The notes below the pieces were generated by a model that ran no database searches, was not told the origin of the DNA, and saw only the letters and a list, made by a program, of their open reading frames with translations. A DNA stretch of 64,000 bases, from assembly GCF_013001025.1 (NCBI RefSeq), contig NZ_CP053021.1, positions 2,570,001-2,634,000 of the forward strand, in the 5' to 3' direction. Below are positions 45,991 through 54,420 of this stretch, in pieces. Each line of letters starts with the position of its first letter. Within the stretch, counting starts at the first letter, position 1. This stretch comes from Sphingobium yanoikuyae (lineage in GTDB: Bacteria; Pseudomonadota; Alphaproteobacteria; Sphingomonadales; Sphingomonadaceae). Made by a program: the position numbers and the translations under genes.

Positions 45991-47448
45991 TCAGACCGGC
46001 GGCGGCAACATGTATCGCGCAACGACGGTCAGCGCCAATATGGCTGCCGGCACACCCACCGTTGCCACCGCCAATGCCGAATGTCGCCGCATCATGGCCC
46101 TTATCGTCGCATCGGACAATGCGAGCGGCAGGGCCAAGCAAACCGCCAATGTCGTAAAGAAGAAATAGCGCTGATCGGTCGCCACCCCGACAAGCAGGAA
46201 GGTGCCTGTATATATCAAGGCAAGCCATATCAATATCGCGCAGACACGCAGCAGCGCATCGCGCGAGGCGCGCAGCGCGGCAATGATCCAGGGCAGCAGC
46301 GCCAGCGCGATGGCGACCATCATCACGGGCGAGGTCAGCGGCGAATAGCGGACCTGGTCCAGCAACCGGTTCTTGAACGATCCGCCGCGGTTGCCGGCGG
46401 TGTTCAACTTGCGCACGGCTTCGGTATGACGGACCGGCACCCAGAAATAGAGGGTCGAATTATAATGGATCAGGCGATGGCGCAGATAGGCCAGCGGATG
46501 ATGCCGGATCGCGCCAGTCCAGCGTGACGACAGCGATGCGCCCCCGCCATCCCGGATCGCCTGCTCGACATTCTTGAGCACATGACAATTCCAGTGAGCA
46601 TAGGCCAGCGTGTCCCACATGATCGGGCTGTAGCAGCGATGGACATCCTGCGTCAGCGCCTGCGCGCCGGGCAGATCGGCCAGGACATCATCCCCGCCCC
46701 GCACCATGATGCCAGCGATGTCGAATATCTGCAGCGAACGGATCGCCCCGGCATCCGATGCGCCAAGGATGCGATGATTGACGATATTGCTGGCCGGGAC
46801 CAGCAGCACTCCGCCGACCGCAGACAGCGCCAGCATCAGCACCGGCCGTGCCATCAGCGCCGGCCGGCCGGCAAAGACCAGCATCGGCGCAACCAGGAAC
46901 ACCGCATTGCTGCGGACCAGCGCCGCCATGACGACGATCAGCAGCGCCAGCACCCAGCACAGCGTCCGGGCCGGCCGCGCGGCGACGAGCCCTTCCTGCA
47001 CCGCCCCGATGATCGCCACGGCCAGCAGCAGCATCACCGCCATCATGATGTCCTTGGCGATGTTGACGCTCATCATCAGCAGCATCGGCTGGGCCGCGAG
47101 GAAGATCATGCAATAGGCGCAGAGCCACCGGCCGCGTCGCGCCGGCAGGCTGGCCAGAAGCGCAACGCCGCAGCCGTAGAAGATCGTGTCGAAGGCGAAG
47201 ATCGGCCCGGTGCCCGCGCCGAACAGGGTCAGCGCTTCCCAGATCCGCGCCATCAGCGGCGGATGCCAGTCGTTGAACCGGCCGGTGACGATCTGATGAT
47301 ATTGGCTGTTGCTGTCGCTGTTCGGCTCACCGGGAAAGCGCAGGAGGAAGAAGGCGAGAAACAGGAACAGGCAGACGCCCACCAGGAGCCACCTGTTCAT
47401 CAGCAATTGCCCAAGACCCCGACCAGAACCGCCCTTGACGACTTGCAT
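45991..47448 (-). CDS. Polytopic membrane protein, GT-C glycosyltransferase-like
   Basis: A 485-residue protein with about ten hydrophobic segments. The first outside loop after helix 1 carries RFPGEPNSDSNSQYHQIVTGRFNDWHPPL, with acidic and DWHPP motifs in the position where GT-C enzymes such as dolichyl-phosphate-sugar-dependent transferases keep catalytic residues. A second loop at about 245-320 is hydrophilic. This is a predicted glycosyl transfer enzyme, not a confirmed one. It pairs with the GT2 gene downstream. The target glycan is unknown. Confidence 0.7.
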   Translation of the reverse strand: MQVVKGGSGRGLGQLLMNRWLLVGVCLFLFLAFFLLRFPGEPNSDSNSQYHQIVTGRFNDWHPPLMARIWEALTLFGAGTGPIFAFDTIFYGCGVALLASLPARRGRWLCAYCMIFLAAQPMLLMMSVNIAKDIMMAVMLLLAVAIIGAVQEGLVAARPARTLCWVLALLIVVMAALVRSNAVFLVAPMLVFAGRPALMARPVLMLALSAVGGVLLVPASNIVNHRILGASDAGAIRSLQIFDIAGIMVRGGDDVLADLPGAQALTQDVHRCYSPIMWDTLAYAHWNCHVLKNVEQAIRDGGGASLSSRWTGAIRHHPLAYLRHRLIHYNSTLYFWVPVRHTEAVRKLNTAGNRGGSFKNRLLDQVRYSPLTSPVMMVAIALALLPWIIAALRASRDALLRVCAILIWLALIYTGTFLLVGVATDQRYFFFTTLAVCLALPLALSDATIRAMMRRHSALAVATVGVPAAILALTVVARYMLPPPV

Positions 47449-47596
47449 AAGCCCTCCGCGATCAGTTCATCGCCTGATCCCTAGTTTCGGGCCTTCATCA
47501 GAATATATTGCAGCGCAAAAATAAAGATCAGGAAAAGCGCGTATGATCCCGGCGTTCGCGCCGAGGGCTCATAGCCAATCACCCGCGCGCCCATGC

Positions 47597-47634
47597 AAAA
47601 CGCCCGCCCTTCCCTGTGGGGAAGAGCGGGCGTT
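47597..47634 (-). terminator. Terminator of tig
   Basis: A long stem AACGCCCGC / GCGGGCGTT with an inner stem CCTTCCC / GGGAAGG (one mismatch between), followed on the minus strand by T4 (A run at 47597-47600), 23 bp past the tig stop. Confidence 0.82.
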
Positions 47635-47656
47635 CCGATTTGCTGGCTGGAAAGGC

Positions 47657-49246
47657 TTATTCAGCCTTGGCAGCGGCCTTCTTGGCGGGAGCCTTCTTCG
47701 CCTTGGGCTTTTCCTCGGCGGCAGCTTCCTCAGCCGGGGCTTCGTCCTTCTTGGCGGCAGCCTTATTGGCCGGAGCCTTCTTGGCGGGCGCTTCCTCGGC
47801 TTCGGCCTCGGCGGGCTCGGCCTTCTTCTTGGCAGCGGCCTTCTTCGCCTTGGGCTTGTCGTCATGATCGTGGTCATGGCCGCAGCCCGGACCGTGGACG
47901 TGGGGCTTCAGATCGCCATCTTCGGCTTCGATCGCAGCTTCCAGTTCTTCGCGGCTGACAGCGCGGTCGCTGACTTCCGCCTTTTCGAACAGGAAGTCGA
48001 CGACCTTGTCCTCATAGAGGGGCGCGCGCAGCTGGGCGGCGGCCATCGGATCCTGGCGGACATACTGCACGAAACGCTCACGATCCTGCGGGCTGTACTG
48101 CTGGGCAGCCTGCATGATGAGACGGTTCATTTCATTGTCCGAAACGACGACATTGTTGGCCTGGCCGATTTCCGACAGCAGCAGGCCCAGGCGCACGCGG
48201 CGCACGGCGATGCCGCGATAATCTTCCTTCTCGGCTTCCATTTCGGCCAGAGCGGCTTCCGGATCGGCTTCATGGCTGGCTTCATGCTGAAGCTGCTGCC
48301 AGATCTGGTTGAACTCGGCTTCCACCATGCTCGGCGGAACGTCGAAGTCGTGCGAAGCGGCCAGCTGGTCGAGCAGCTTGCGCTTCATGTAGGTGCGGGT
48401 CAGGCCGTTATGCTCCTGCTCGATCTGGCCCTTGAGCAGATCCTTGAGCTGGTCGAGACCTTCCAGGCCCAGCGACTTGGCGAAGTCGTCATCGAGCTTG
48501 GGCTTGTCGGCGTTCAGCACCGACTGCACGGTCACGTCGAAGGTCGCGGCCTTGCCGGCGAGGTGCGCGGCGCCATAATCTTCGGGGAAGGTGACTTCGA
48601 TGGTCTTTTCTTCGCCCTTCTTCACGCCGCCGAGCTGTTCTTCGAAGCCGGGGATGAACTGGCCCGAACCGATCTTCAGCTTCACGCCTTCGGCCGAACC
48701 GCCTTCGAACGCTTCACCGTCGACCTTGCCGACGAAGTCGATGACCAGCGTGTCGCCGTCCTTCGCCTTGTGGCTGGCGGCATATTCTTCCAGAGCGCCC
48801 TGCTGGGTGGCGATGCGGCCGGCCTGTTCCTCGACCTGCGCGTCGCTGACTTCGGCAGTCAGGCGCTCCAGCTTCAGACCGTCGATGCTCGGTGCTTCGA
48901 TCACGGGCAGAACTTCCAGTTCCACCTTGACCTGCGCGTCCTTGCCGAACTCAAAGCTTTCGTCCAGCTCGACCGAAGGCTGCATCGCGGGACGCAGCTT
49001 CTGGTCGGCGATCAGCTTCTGAACGCTTTCCTGGATGGAATTGTTGAGCGCGTCACGCTGCAGGCTTTCACCATGCATCTTCTTGACGAGGTTCGCCGGC
49101 ACCTTGCCGGGGCGGAAGCCGGGCATGCGCACCTGCGGCGCAATCGCCAGCACTTCCTTCTCAACGCGGGCGTCGATATCCTTCGACGTGATGGTCACGG
49201 TGTAGGCGCGCTTCAGGCCCTCGTTCAACGTCTCGACAGTCTGCAT
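47657..49246 (-). CDS. tig: Trigger factor with a His-rich and Lys/Ala/Pro-rich C-terminal tail
   Basis: A 529-residue ribosome-bound chaperone and prolyl isomerase. The ribosome-binding signature FRPGKVPANLVKK is at about residue 45. The FKBP-like domain (about 150-245) includes GDTLVIDFVGKVDGEAFEGG and FIPGFEEQLGGVKKGEEK. The helical C-domain follows to about 440. The last 90 residues are unusual: a His/Cys segment (HVHGPGCGHDHDHDD) and repeated AAAKK/APAKK blocks rich in Lys, Ala, Glu and Pro. The extra tail makes it longer than the usual 430-450 residues. The start at 49246 matches the family N-terminus MQTVETL. Confidence 0.93.
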   Translation of the reverse strand: MQTVETLNEGLKRAYTVTITSKDIDARVEKEVLAIAPQVRMPGFRPGKVPANLVKKMHGESLQRDALNNSIQESVQKLIADQKLRPAMQPSVELDESFEFGKDAQVKVELEVLPVIEAPSIDGLKLERLTAEVSDAQVEEQAGRIATQQGALEEYAASHKAKDGDTLVIDFVGKVDGEAFEGGSAEGVKLKIGSGQFIPGFEEQLGGVKKGEEKTIEVTFPEDYGAAHLAGKAATFDVTVQSVLNADKPKLDDDFAKSLGLEGLDQLKDLLKGQIEQEHNGLTRTYMKRKLLDQLAASHDFDVPPSMVEAEFNQIWQQLQHEASHEADPEAALAEMEAEKEDYRGIAVRRVRLGLLLSEIGQANNVVVSDNEMNRLIMQAAQQYSPQDRERFVQYVRQDPMAAAQLRAPLYEDKVVDFLFEKAEVSDRAVSREELEAAIEAEDGDLKPHVHGPGCGHDHDHDDKPKAKKAAAKKKAEPAEAEAEEAPAKKAPANKAAAKKDEAPAEEAAAEEKPKAKKAPAKKAAAKAE

Positions 49247-49309
49247 CTCTTCTCTCAAACGCTTTCTTAGCTGAATCTCGTTGGCGCCGGATCAAGCCAA
49301 GCCTGACAC

Positions 49310-49394
49310 TGGTGCGGGCGAAGGGACTCGAACCCCCACATCTTGCGATACCAGAACCTAAATCTGGCGCGTCTACCAGTTTCGCCACGCCCGC
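49310..49394 (-). tRNA. tRNA-Leu (anticodon UAG)
   Basis: A 85-nt tRNA on the minus strand: acceptor stem GCGGGCG / CGCCCGC, anticodon stem CCAGA/TCTGG with loop TTTAGGT (anticodon TAG), a long variable arm as in class II tRNAs, T-loop GTTCGAG, and an encoded CCA end. It lies 64 bp upstream of the tig start on the same strand. Confidence 0.97.
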
Positions 49395-49513
49395 ATCGGT
49401 CGCCGGTCGGCGCGGCATAGAGAAAAGCATTGGCGAGAGCAAGGGATATGGATGCATTGGTGGAACCGGCGTCCTTGCCCGCGCGTAGCTTCTTCTTTGC
49501 AGGAGAGCATAGC

Positions 49514-49714
49514 ATGGCCACCCAGCCCGATCCAGCGCCCGACACCCTGCCCCCGCCCGACCGGATCGAACCCCAGTCGCCGCCCGAAACGCCGCCCCCC
49601 GCGACTCCGGACGAGACTCCGATCAACGAGCCGCCCGAAATCATCCCCAGCGAACCCGATTATGACCAGCCCGACAGCGCGCCGGACGAGGTTCCGCCTG
49701 ACATAATTTCGTAA
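49514..49714 (+). CDS. Small Pro- and acidic-residue-rich hypothetical protein
   Basis: A 66-residue protein with a clear AGGAG ribosome site 8 bp before the ATG. It is almost entirely Pro, Asp, Glu, Ser and Thr (PPPATPDETPINEPPEIIPS), has no cysteine and lacks a membrane segment or signal peptide, so it is probably disordered. Similar short proteins occur as unnamed genes in sphingomonads. Function is unknown; a non-coding interpretation cannot be ruled out. Confidence 0.6.
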   Translation: MATQPDPAPDTLPPPDRIEPQSPPETPPPATPDETPINEPPEIIPSEPDYDQPDSAPDEVPPDIIS

Positions 49715-49885
49715 CCACGCAACAAAAGAAGGCCCCTGAAAACTTTTTTGCAACAGGGTGGAACTTTTTATGGCGGATTACGGAATATGCGTAATCACGT
49801 GCTGGACACCCCCCGGAATCCATGATTGAAATGTGACAACAAAAAGAAATTCAGGAGAGGCGCGCTGACATAAAAGGGGGTCGAC

Positions 49886-50491
49886 GTGCATAGGGTTCGC
49901 GCCAAGCTAGAGTGGTTCAAGACCGTGATTTTGCCGCAGGAAGCTGCCTTGAGGGGTCGCCTGCGTCGCATTTTGCCCTCCACCCACGAGCTGGAGGATA
50001 TGGTCGCCGAAGTTCTTGCCCGTGCCTATGCCACGGAGAACTGGGAAAATGTCACCACCGGGCGCGCCTATCTCTTCACCATCGCCCGCAACCTCGTCAT
50101 CGACACCGCCCGCCGCAACAAGGTGGTGAGCTTCGAGACGATCGCCGATCTGGAATTGCTGGGCGGCGAAAACACCATCGAGGCACAGCTCCACGCCCGC
50201 GAGGCGCTCCGCCAGGTCGAGGCGATCGTCGATTCGCTGCCCACCCAGTGCCGCCGCGTCTTCATTCTTCGCCGTATTCACGAAAAATCGATGCTGGAAA
50301 TAGCGGAGGAAATGTCTCTGTCCGTTTCTACTGTTGAAAAACATCTGGCCAAAGCGATCGGCATAGTTATGCGGGCCTGGGCAGAACGTGAGGAAACGGA
50401 TTTCGAACGTGCAGGCGTCGGGACCAGGTTCAAACAGCGGGGACAGGGACGCGATCGCGTTGGAAGCCGCGCGCCTGCTGGCCAGGCTTAA
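49886..50491 (+). CDS. ECF RNA polymerase sigma factor
   Basis: A 201-residue sigma factor starting at GTG (49886) with a G5 run 5 bp upstream. Region 2 is ELEDMVAEVLARAYATENWENVTTGRAYLFTIARNLVIDTARR; region 4 is LPTQCRRVFILRRIHEKSMLEIAEEMSLSVSTVEKHLAKAI. It is followed by a FecR-type gene that overlaps it by 104 bp in another frame, so the C-terminal 35 residues of the sigma share DNA with the anti-sigma N-terminus. No receptor gene is adjacent. The upstream 171 bp hold a small AT-rich patch but no clear promoter match. Confidence 0.9.
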   Translation: MHRVRAKLEWFKTVILPQEAALRGRLRRILPSTHELEDMVAEVLARAYATENWENVTTGRAYLFTIARNLVIDTARRNKVVSFETIADLELLGGENTIEAQLHAREALRQVEAIVDSLPTQCRRVFILRRIHEKSMLEIAEEMSLSVSTVEKHLAKAIGIVMRAWAEREETDFERAGVGTRFKQRGQGRDRVGSRAPAGQA

Positions 50492-51440
50492 CAGCGACCC
50501 TACTCCCCAGGACGAAGACGAGATATGTGCGTGGATCGAGGCCGATCCGCGCCATGGCGTGGCCTTTGCCCGCGCCGAAGCCGCCTGGGACGCGGCCGAG
50601 CGGCTGAAGAGCGCCGCTGCCGAAGTCAATCTGCCCCCGCTCGAAGCGATCGTCAGCGAGGAACAGCAGCGCCGCCTGTCGCGCAACATCATGATCGCCG
50701 CCGGCATCGCCATCGCCTTCTTCATCGTCGCCGCGATCGTCACCATCCGCACTTTCAGCGGCGTGGATCGTTATGAGACGGCGGTCGGCCAGATCCGCGA
50801 CGTCGCGCTGGCGGACGGCTCCATCATGCACCTCAACAGCAATAGCGAGGCGGAAGTCCGCTTCACCGACATCGGCCGCAAGGTGCGCGTACTGAAGGGC
50901 GAAGCCTCCTTCGACGTGGCCCATGACAAGGGCCGCCCGTTCGACGTGGAGGTGCGATCGGCCCAGATCCGCGCCGTCGGCACCGCTTTCAACGTCCGCA
51001 TGCGCCCGTCGGTGGTGGAACTGACCGTCACGCAAGGCACGGTGACGGTCCATTCGGGCAATAGCGGGCTGGAAAAGGTCAGCGCCGGCAGCGGCGCCGT
51101 GATCCAGTCGCGTAGCATCGACCTCACCCATCTCAGCCCCAAGCTGATCGACCAGCGCACGGCCTGGCGCGACCAGATGGTCGAGCTGGACGGGGAAACG
51201 ATCGAGCAGGCGGTCAGCGAGTTCAACCGCTATCGCCGCGCGCCGATCCTGATCGGTGACGCGCGCGTCTCCTCGCTACGGGTCGGCGGGCGCTTCCGCG
51301 TCAGCGACAGCAAGGAATTCCTCTCCGCGCTGCAACTGAGCCTGCCGATCCGCGCGGTAAATGGCGAGGATGGATCGGTGATGCTGCTTTATCGCGATGA
51401 ACCCGATGGCGCCGACATCATGGCAGCGCCCAGCGAATAA
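50388..51440 (+). CDS. FecR family anti-sigma factor
   Basis: A 350-residue membrane regulator. The N-terminal DUF4880-like part (about 20-75: ALEAARLLARLNSDPTPQDEDEICAWIEADPRHGVAFARAEAAW) should hold the sigma factor. One membrane helix at about 95-118 precedes the FecR domain (ETAVGQIRDVALADGSIMHLNSNSEAEVRF, then RPFDVEVRSAQIRAVGTAFNV). The C-terminal STN-like region follows. The GTG start at 50388 overlaps the sigma gene by 104 bp; a GTG at 50409 is an alternative. This pair has no adjacent TonB receptor. Confidence 0.88.
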   Translation: MRKRISNVQASGPGSNSGDRDAIALEAARLLARLNSDPTPQDEDEICAWIEADPRHGVAFARAEAAWDAAERLKSAAAEVNLPPLEAIVSEEQQRRLSRNIMIAAGIAIAFFIVAAIVTIRTFSGVDRYETAVGQIRDVALADGSIMHLNSNSEAEVRFTDIGRKVRVLKGEASFDVAHDKGRPFDVEVRSAQIRAVGTAFNVRMRPSVVELTVTQGTVTVHSGNSGLEKVSAGSGAVIQSRSIDLTHLSPKLIDQRTAWRDQMVELDGETIEQAVSEFNRYRRAPILIGDARVSSLRVGGRFRVSDSKEFLSALQLSLPIRAVNGEDGSVMLLYRDEPDGADIMAAPSE

Positions 51441-51446
51441 GGCCGG

Positions 51447-52145
51447 TCAGCCGAGCAGGTCGCTTACCAGTTCGGGCACAAGTTTGCTTGCCGGGCCAAG
51501 CCGGCTTTCCTCGAAATAGCTGCTGCCCGCCGACGGATCGAGATTGAGCTCCAGCGTTCGAGCGCCATAATGACGCGCCATCTGAACGAAGCCGGCGGCC
51601 GGATAGACCGCGCCCGACGTGCCGATCGACACGAACAGGTCGGCCTGCGCCAGCGCTTCCTCGATCCGCTCCATATCATAGGGCATTTCGCCGAAGAAGA
51701 CGATGTCGGGCCGCAGGCTGGGCGCGCCGCAACCGGCGCAGACGCTGCCGGGCGGCAGCGGATCGGCCCAGGCCACCGCCTTGCCGCAGGCGGCACAGAG
51801 GGCGGACTGCAATTCCCCATGCATGTGGAGCAACCGGCTCGCCCCGGCCCGCTCATGCAGGTCATCGACATTCTGGGTGACGATCAGCAGATCGCCCGGC
51901 CAGGCGCGGTCGAGCGCGGCCAATGCCTCATGCGCGGGATTGGGGACCACCTCCGCCAGCTTCGCGCGCCGCTCGTCATAGAAGCGATGCACCAAGGCCG
52001 GATTACGCGCCAGCGCTTCGGGCGTGCAGACATCCTCCACCCGATGCCCCTCCCACAAGCCATCCGGCCCGCGAAAGGTGGCAAGCCCGCTCTCGGCCGA
52101 AATGCCCGCGCCGGTAAGGATGACGATGTTGCGGATGTCGGTCAT
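51447..52145 (-). CDS. cobB: NAD-dependent protein deacylase (sirtuin)
   Basis: A 232-residue Sir2-family enzyme removing acyl groups from protein lysines with NAD. Conserved points are TGAGIS at 11-16, TQNVDDLHERAG at 90-101, catalytic H109 in HMHGEL, and zinc ligands C117, C120, C136, C139. The Y56-x-x-R59 motif of class III sirtuins is present (FYDERR), which in CobB/SIRT5 accepts succinyl and malonyl groups. The start at 52145 agrees with the family. It is one of a run of minus-strand genes, 16 bp from the hypothetical upstream. Confidence 0.93.
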   Translation of the reverse strand: MTDIRNIVILTGAGISAESGLATFRGPDGLWEGHRVEDVCTPEALARNPALVHRFYDERRAKLAEVVPNPAHEALAALDRAWPGDLLIVTQNVDDLHERAGASRLLHMHGELQSALCAACGKAVAWADPLPPGSVCAGCGAPSLRPDIVFFGEMPYDMERIEEALAQADLFVSIGTSGAVYPAAGFVQMARHYGARTLELNLDPSAGSSYFEESRLGPASKLVPELVSDLLG

Positions 52146-52161
52146 GCGACGTTCGCCCCCT

Positions 52162-52473
52162 TCATTTGTTGCGCCGGATGAACTGGCTGGCAAACCGGAC
52201 ATTATAGGCGTGCATCTCGCCTTCTGGAGTGATCACCAGTTCGGTGACATTGGCGCGCTGAAAATCATCCTCACGCTCCTCATCATCGACCTTCAGGCTG
52301 ACCGTCACCACATCGTCATCCGTGGCGACAAGCTTATAGTCATAGGACACGATGCGGCCGAAGCAGGCGACCTCACCACCGTCTACCGATAGTTCGACCG
52401 TCGGATCATCCGCATCGATCCAGAGCCCCTGCATTTCCATCGGAAGGGCTACATCCCGGCCTGAGCGATCCAT
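52162..52473 (-). CDS. Hypothetical protein of unknown function
   Basis: A 103-residue soluble protein that I do not recognise. It is acidic, with alternating strands typical of a small beta-sandwich (MEMQGLWIDADDPTVELSVDGGEVACFGRI, YDYKLVATDDDVVTVSLKV) and a C-terminal helix-strand segment ending RFASQFIRRNK. It lies between the sirtuin gene (16 bp) and the PHA-system gene (62 bp) on one strand. Confidence 0.75.
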   Translation of the reverse strand: MDRSGRDVALPMEMQGLWIDADDPTVELSVDGGEVACFGRIVSYDYKLVATDDDVVTVSLKVDDEEREDDFQRANVTELVITPEGEMHAYNVRFASQFIRRNK

Positions 52474-52535
52474 CCTTACCTCTTTTCCTGTTCGGGACGG
52501 CCGCTCAACCTCGCCGCAAGGGCCGCGCCATTGTC

Positions 52536-52835
52536 TTACGCCTTGGTCAGCATCTTCTGGGCGCTGGTCTTGATGAAGTCGGAGATCGGGCCGGACATCA
52601 TCTTGAGGAACATCGGGATCGATACGGTGCCGCGCACCTTGTCCTCCTCGATCAGCAGCTTGACCGGGATGGTCTGGGCCATGGCCGAGATTTCCATGTC
52701 CAGCGTATAGTCCGACGGCCAGGTGGCGGTCATGGTGCCGCCGCCGGGGATATGCTGCTCCAGCTTGGGCAGGCCCTGCTCCACCCGGCGCTTGGCTTCG
52801 TCACGGCCGAGATCATGGGGAATGTCGATATCCAT
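52536..52835 (-). CDS. Polyhydroxyalkanoic acid system family protein
   Basis: A 99-residue protein with the family pattern MDIDIPHDLGRDEAKRRVEQGLPKLEQHIPGG near the start and a hydrophobic strand set TMTATWPSDYTLDMEISAMAQTIPVKLLI. Members occur near PHA granule genes but are also free-standing. No phaC or phaP gene is seen in this window. It precedes the FAH-family gene by 23 bp. Confidence 0.82.
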   Translation of the reverse strand: MDIDIPHDLGRDEAKRRVEQGLPKLEQHIPGGGTMTATWPSDYTLDMEISAMAQTIPVKLLIEEDKVRGTVSIPMFLKMMSGPISDFIKTSAQKMLTKA

Positions 52836-52858
52836 CCTGTTTGTCCTTGTTCTGATGG

Positions 52859-53536
52859 TCAGTTCTGAAAGGCGATGTCGAGCGGCGGCAGGCCCGCGAT
52901 GGTCGCCTGCACCGCCTGGCCGGGCGCGATCGGGCCGACGCCGGCAGGCGTGCCGGTGAAGATCAGGTCGCCGGGCGCCAGTTCCACATAGGTGGAGAGA
53001 TTGGCGATGATTTCGGGCACCGACCAGATCATGTCGGACAGGTCGCCCGACTGGCGCGGGTCGCCATCGATGCTGAGCGCAATGGCGCCGCTGGCCGGCG
53101 GCGTGCCGGGATGGATCGGGCCGATCGGCGCGGAGCGATCAAAGCCCTTGGCCATGTCCCAGGGACGCCCCGCCTTCTTGGCAACCGCCTGCATATCGCG
53201 GCGGGTGAGGTCGATGCCGACCGCCCAGCCATAGATCAGCGCCAGCGCATCCTCGACCGCGACATCCGTGCCGCCCGCGCCGAGCGCGACCACCAGTTCA
53301 ACCTCATGATGCAGATCCTGCGTGCGCGGGGGGAAAGGCAGCGATGCGCCATTCTCGACCACGGCATCGGCCGGCTTGGTGAAGAAGAAGGGTGGCGCGC
53401 GATCGGGATCGCCGCCCATTTCGCGCGCATGTTCGGCATAATTCTGCCCGACGCAGAAGATGCGGCGGACGGGAAAGCGATCGGCGCTGCCGTCGATCGG
53501 CAGGGTCGGAACGGAGAGTCGGGGAAGATCGAGCAT
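52859..53536 (-). CDS. Fumarylacetoacetate hydrolase family protein
   Basis: A 225-residue enzyme of the FAH superfamily. Signatures include [40 protein letters not shown] (metal ligands, HxExxxE-like), [25 protein letters not shown] and [15 protein letters not shown]. The family includes hydrolases, decarboxylases and isomerases of keto acids. The start at 53536 has AAGAG 6 bp upstream, better placed than the ATG at 53542. Confidence 0.9.
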   Translation of the reverse strand: MLDLPRLSVPTLPIDGSADRFPVRRIFCVGQNYAEHAREMGGDPDRAPPFFFTKPADAVVENGASLPFPPRTQDLHHEVELVVALGAGGTDVAVEDALALIYGWAVGIDLTRRDMQAVAKKAGRPWDMAKGFDRSAPIGPIHPGTPPASGAIALSIDGDPRQSGDLSDMIWSVPEIIANLSTYVELAPGDLIFTGTPAGVGPIAPGQAVQATIAGLPPLDIAFQN

Positions 53537-53651
53537 GGCCATCTCTTAGCCATGGTCGGTCGCCTTTCCCAAGAAATTCATGGTGCCGGATGACAAAGCC
53601 GCGCCGCTCTGGCATCGCGCGCTGACTTATAGCCAAGGAACGGATCAGGGC

Positions 53652-54416
53652 ATGACCAGCATCGGGATTTTCGGCGCCTCCGGGCGCATGGGCCGCGCCA
53701 TCGCGCAGGCCGCGGCGGAAGCCGGGCTGACCGTGGCGGGCGGCACCGATCGCGACGGCAGCGGCGAGTTGGCGCCGGGCGTCGCGATCACCAGCGATCC
53801 GCAGGCATTGGCACAGGCGGCCGATGTGCTGATCGACTTTTCCGTGCCAGCCGCGCTTTCCGCCAATCTCGACGCCTGCATCGCCGCGAACAAGCCGGTG
53901 CTGATCGGCACGACGGGGCTGGAAGCTGAGCATCATGCGCTGATCGACCAGGCGGCGGTCCGCATCCCGGTGCTGCAGACCGGCAATACCTCGCTCGGCG
54001 TCAACCTGCTCGCTGCGCTGGTGGAGAAGGCCGCCGCCAGCCTGGGCGACGATTGGGATATCGAGATCGTCGAAATGCATCACCGCCACAAGGTGGACGC
54101 GCCGTCCGGCACCGCGCTGCTGCTGGGCGAAGCGGCGGCGAAGGGACGCGGCATCACGCTGGCCGACCATAGCGAACGTGGCCGCGACGGCATCACCGGC
54201 GCGCGGGCGAAGGGCGCGATCGGCTTTGCCGCGCTGCGCGGCGGATCGGTCGCGGGCGACCATCAGGTCATCCTGGCGACCGAGGGCGAGCGGATCGAAC
54301 TGGGCCATCGCGCCGAAAACCGCAACATCTTCGCGCGCGGCGCGATCAAGGGCGCCCGCTGGCTCGCCGGCCAGCCGGTCGGCCGCTATGACATGAAGGG
54401 CGTGCTGGGGCTCTGA
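53652..54416 (+). CDS. dapB: 4-hydroxy-tetrahydrodipicolinate reductase DapB
   Basis: A 254-residue NAD(P)H-dependent enzyme of the lysine and diaminopimelate pathway. The nucleotide-binding motif GASGRMG is near residue 8. The catalytic block EMHHRHKVDAPSGTA contains H143 and K147. The GTTGLE motif near 86-91 and NTSLGVN near 112-118 are typical. The start at 53652 (MTSIGIFGAS) agrees with the family; the frame upstream has no signals. nth follows 4 bp after its stop. Confidence 0.95.
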   Translation: MTSIGIFGASGRMGRAIAQAAAEAGLTVAGGTDRDGSGELAPGVAITSDPQALAQAADVLIDFSVPAALSANLDACIAANKPVLIGTTGLEAEHHALIDQAAVRIPVLQTGNTSLGVNLLAALVEKAAASLGDDWDIEIVEMHHRHKVDAPSGTALLLGEAAAKGRGITLADHSERGRDGITGARAKGAIGFAALRGGSVAGDHQVILATEGERIELGHRAENRNIFARGAIKGARWLAGQPVGRYDMKGVLGL

Positions 54417-54420
54417 TGCC

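Noticed and set aside
44446..46527. A 693-residue plus-strand open frame across hdeD, GT2 and GT-C
   Set aside because: It crosses three real genes in other frames and has no recognisable domain.
49762..49790. An EcfG promoter upstream of the ECF sigma gene (GGAAC at 49762)
   Set aside because: The -10 CGTT is missing at 16-17 bp spacing; GGAA follows instead.
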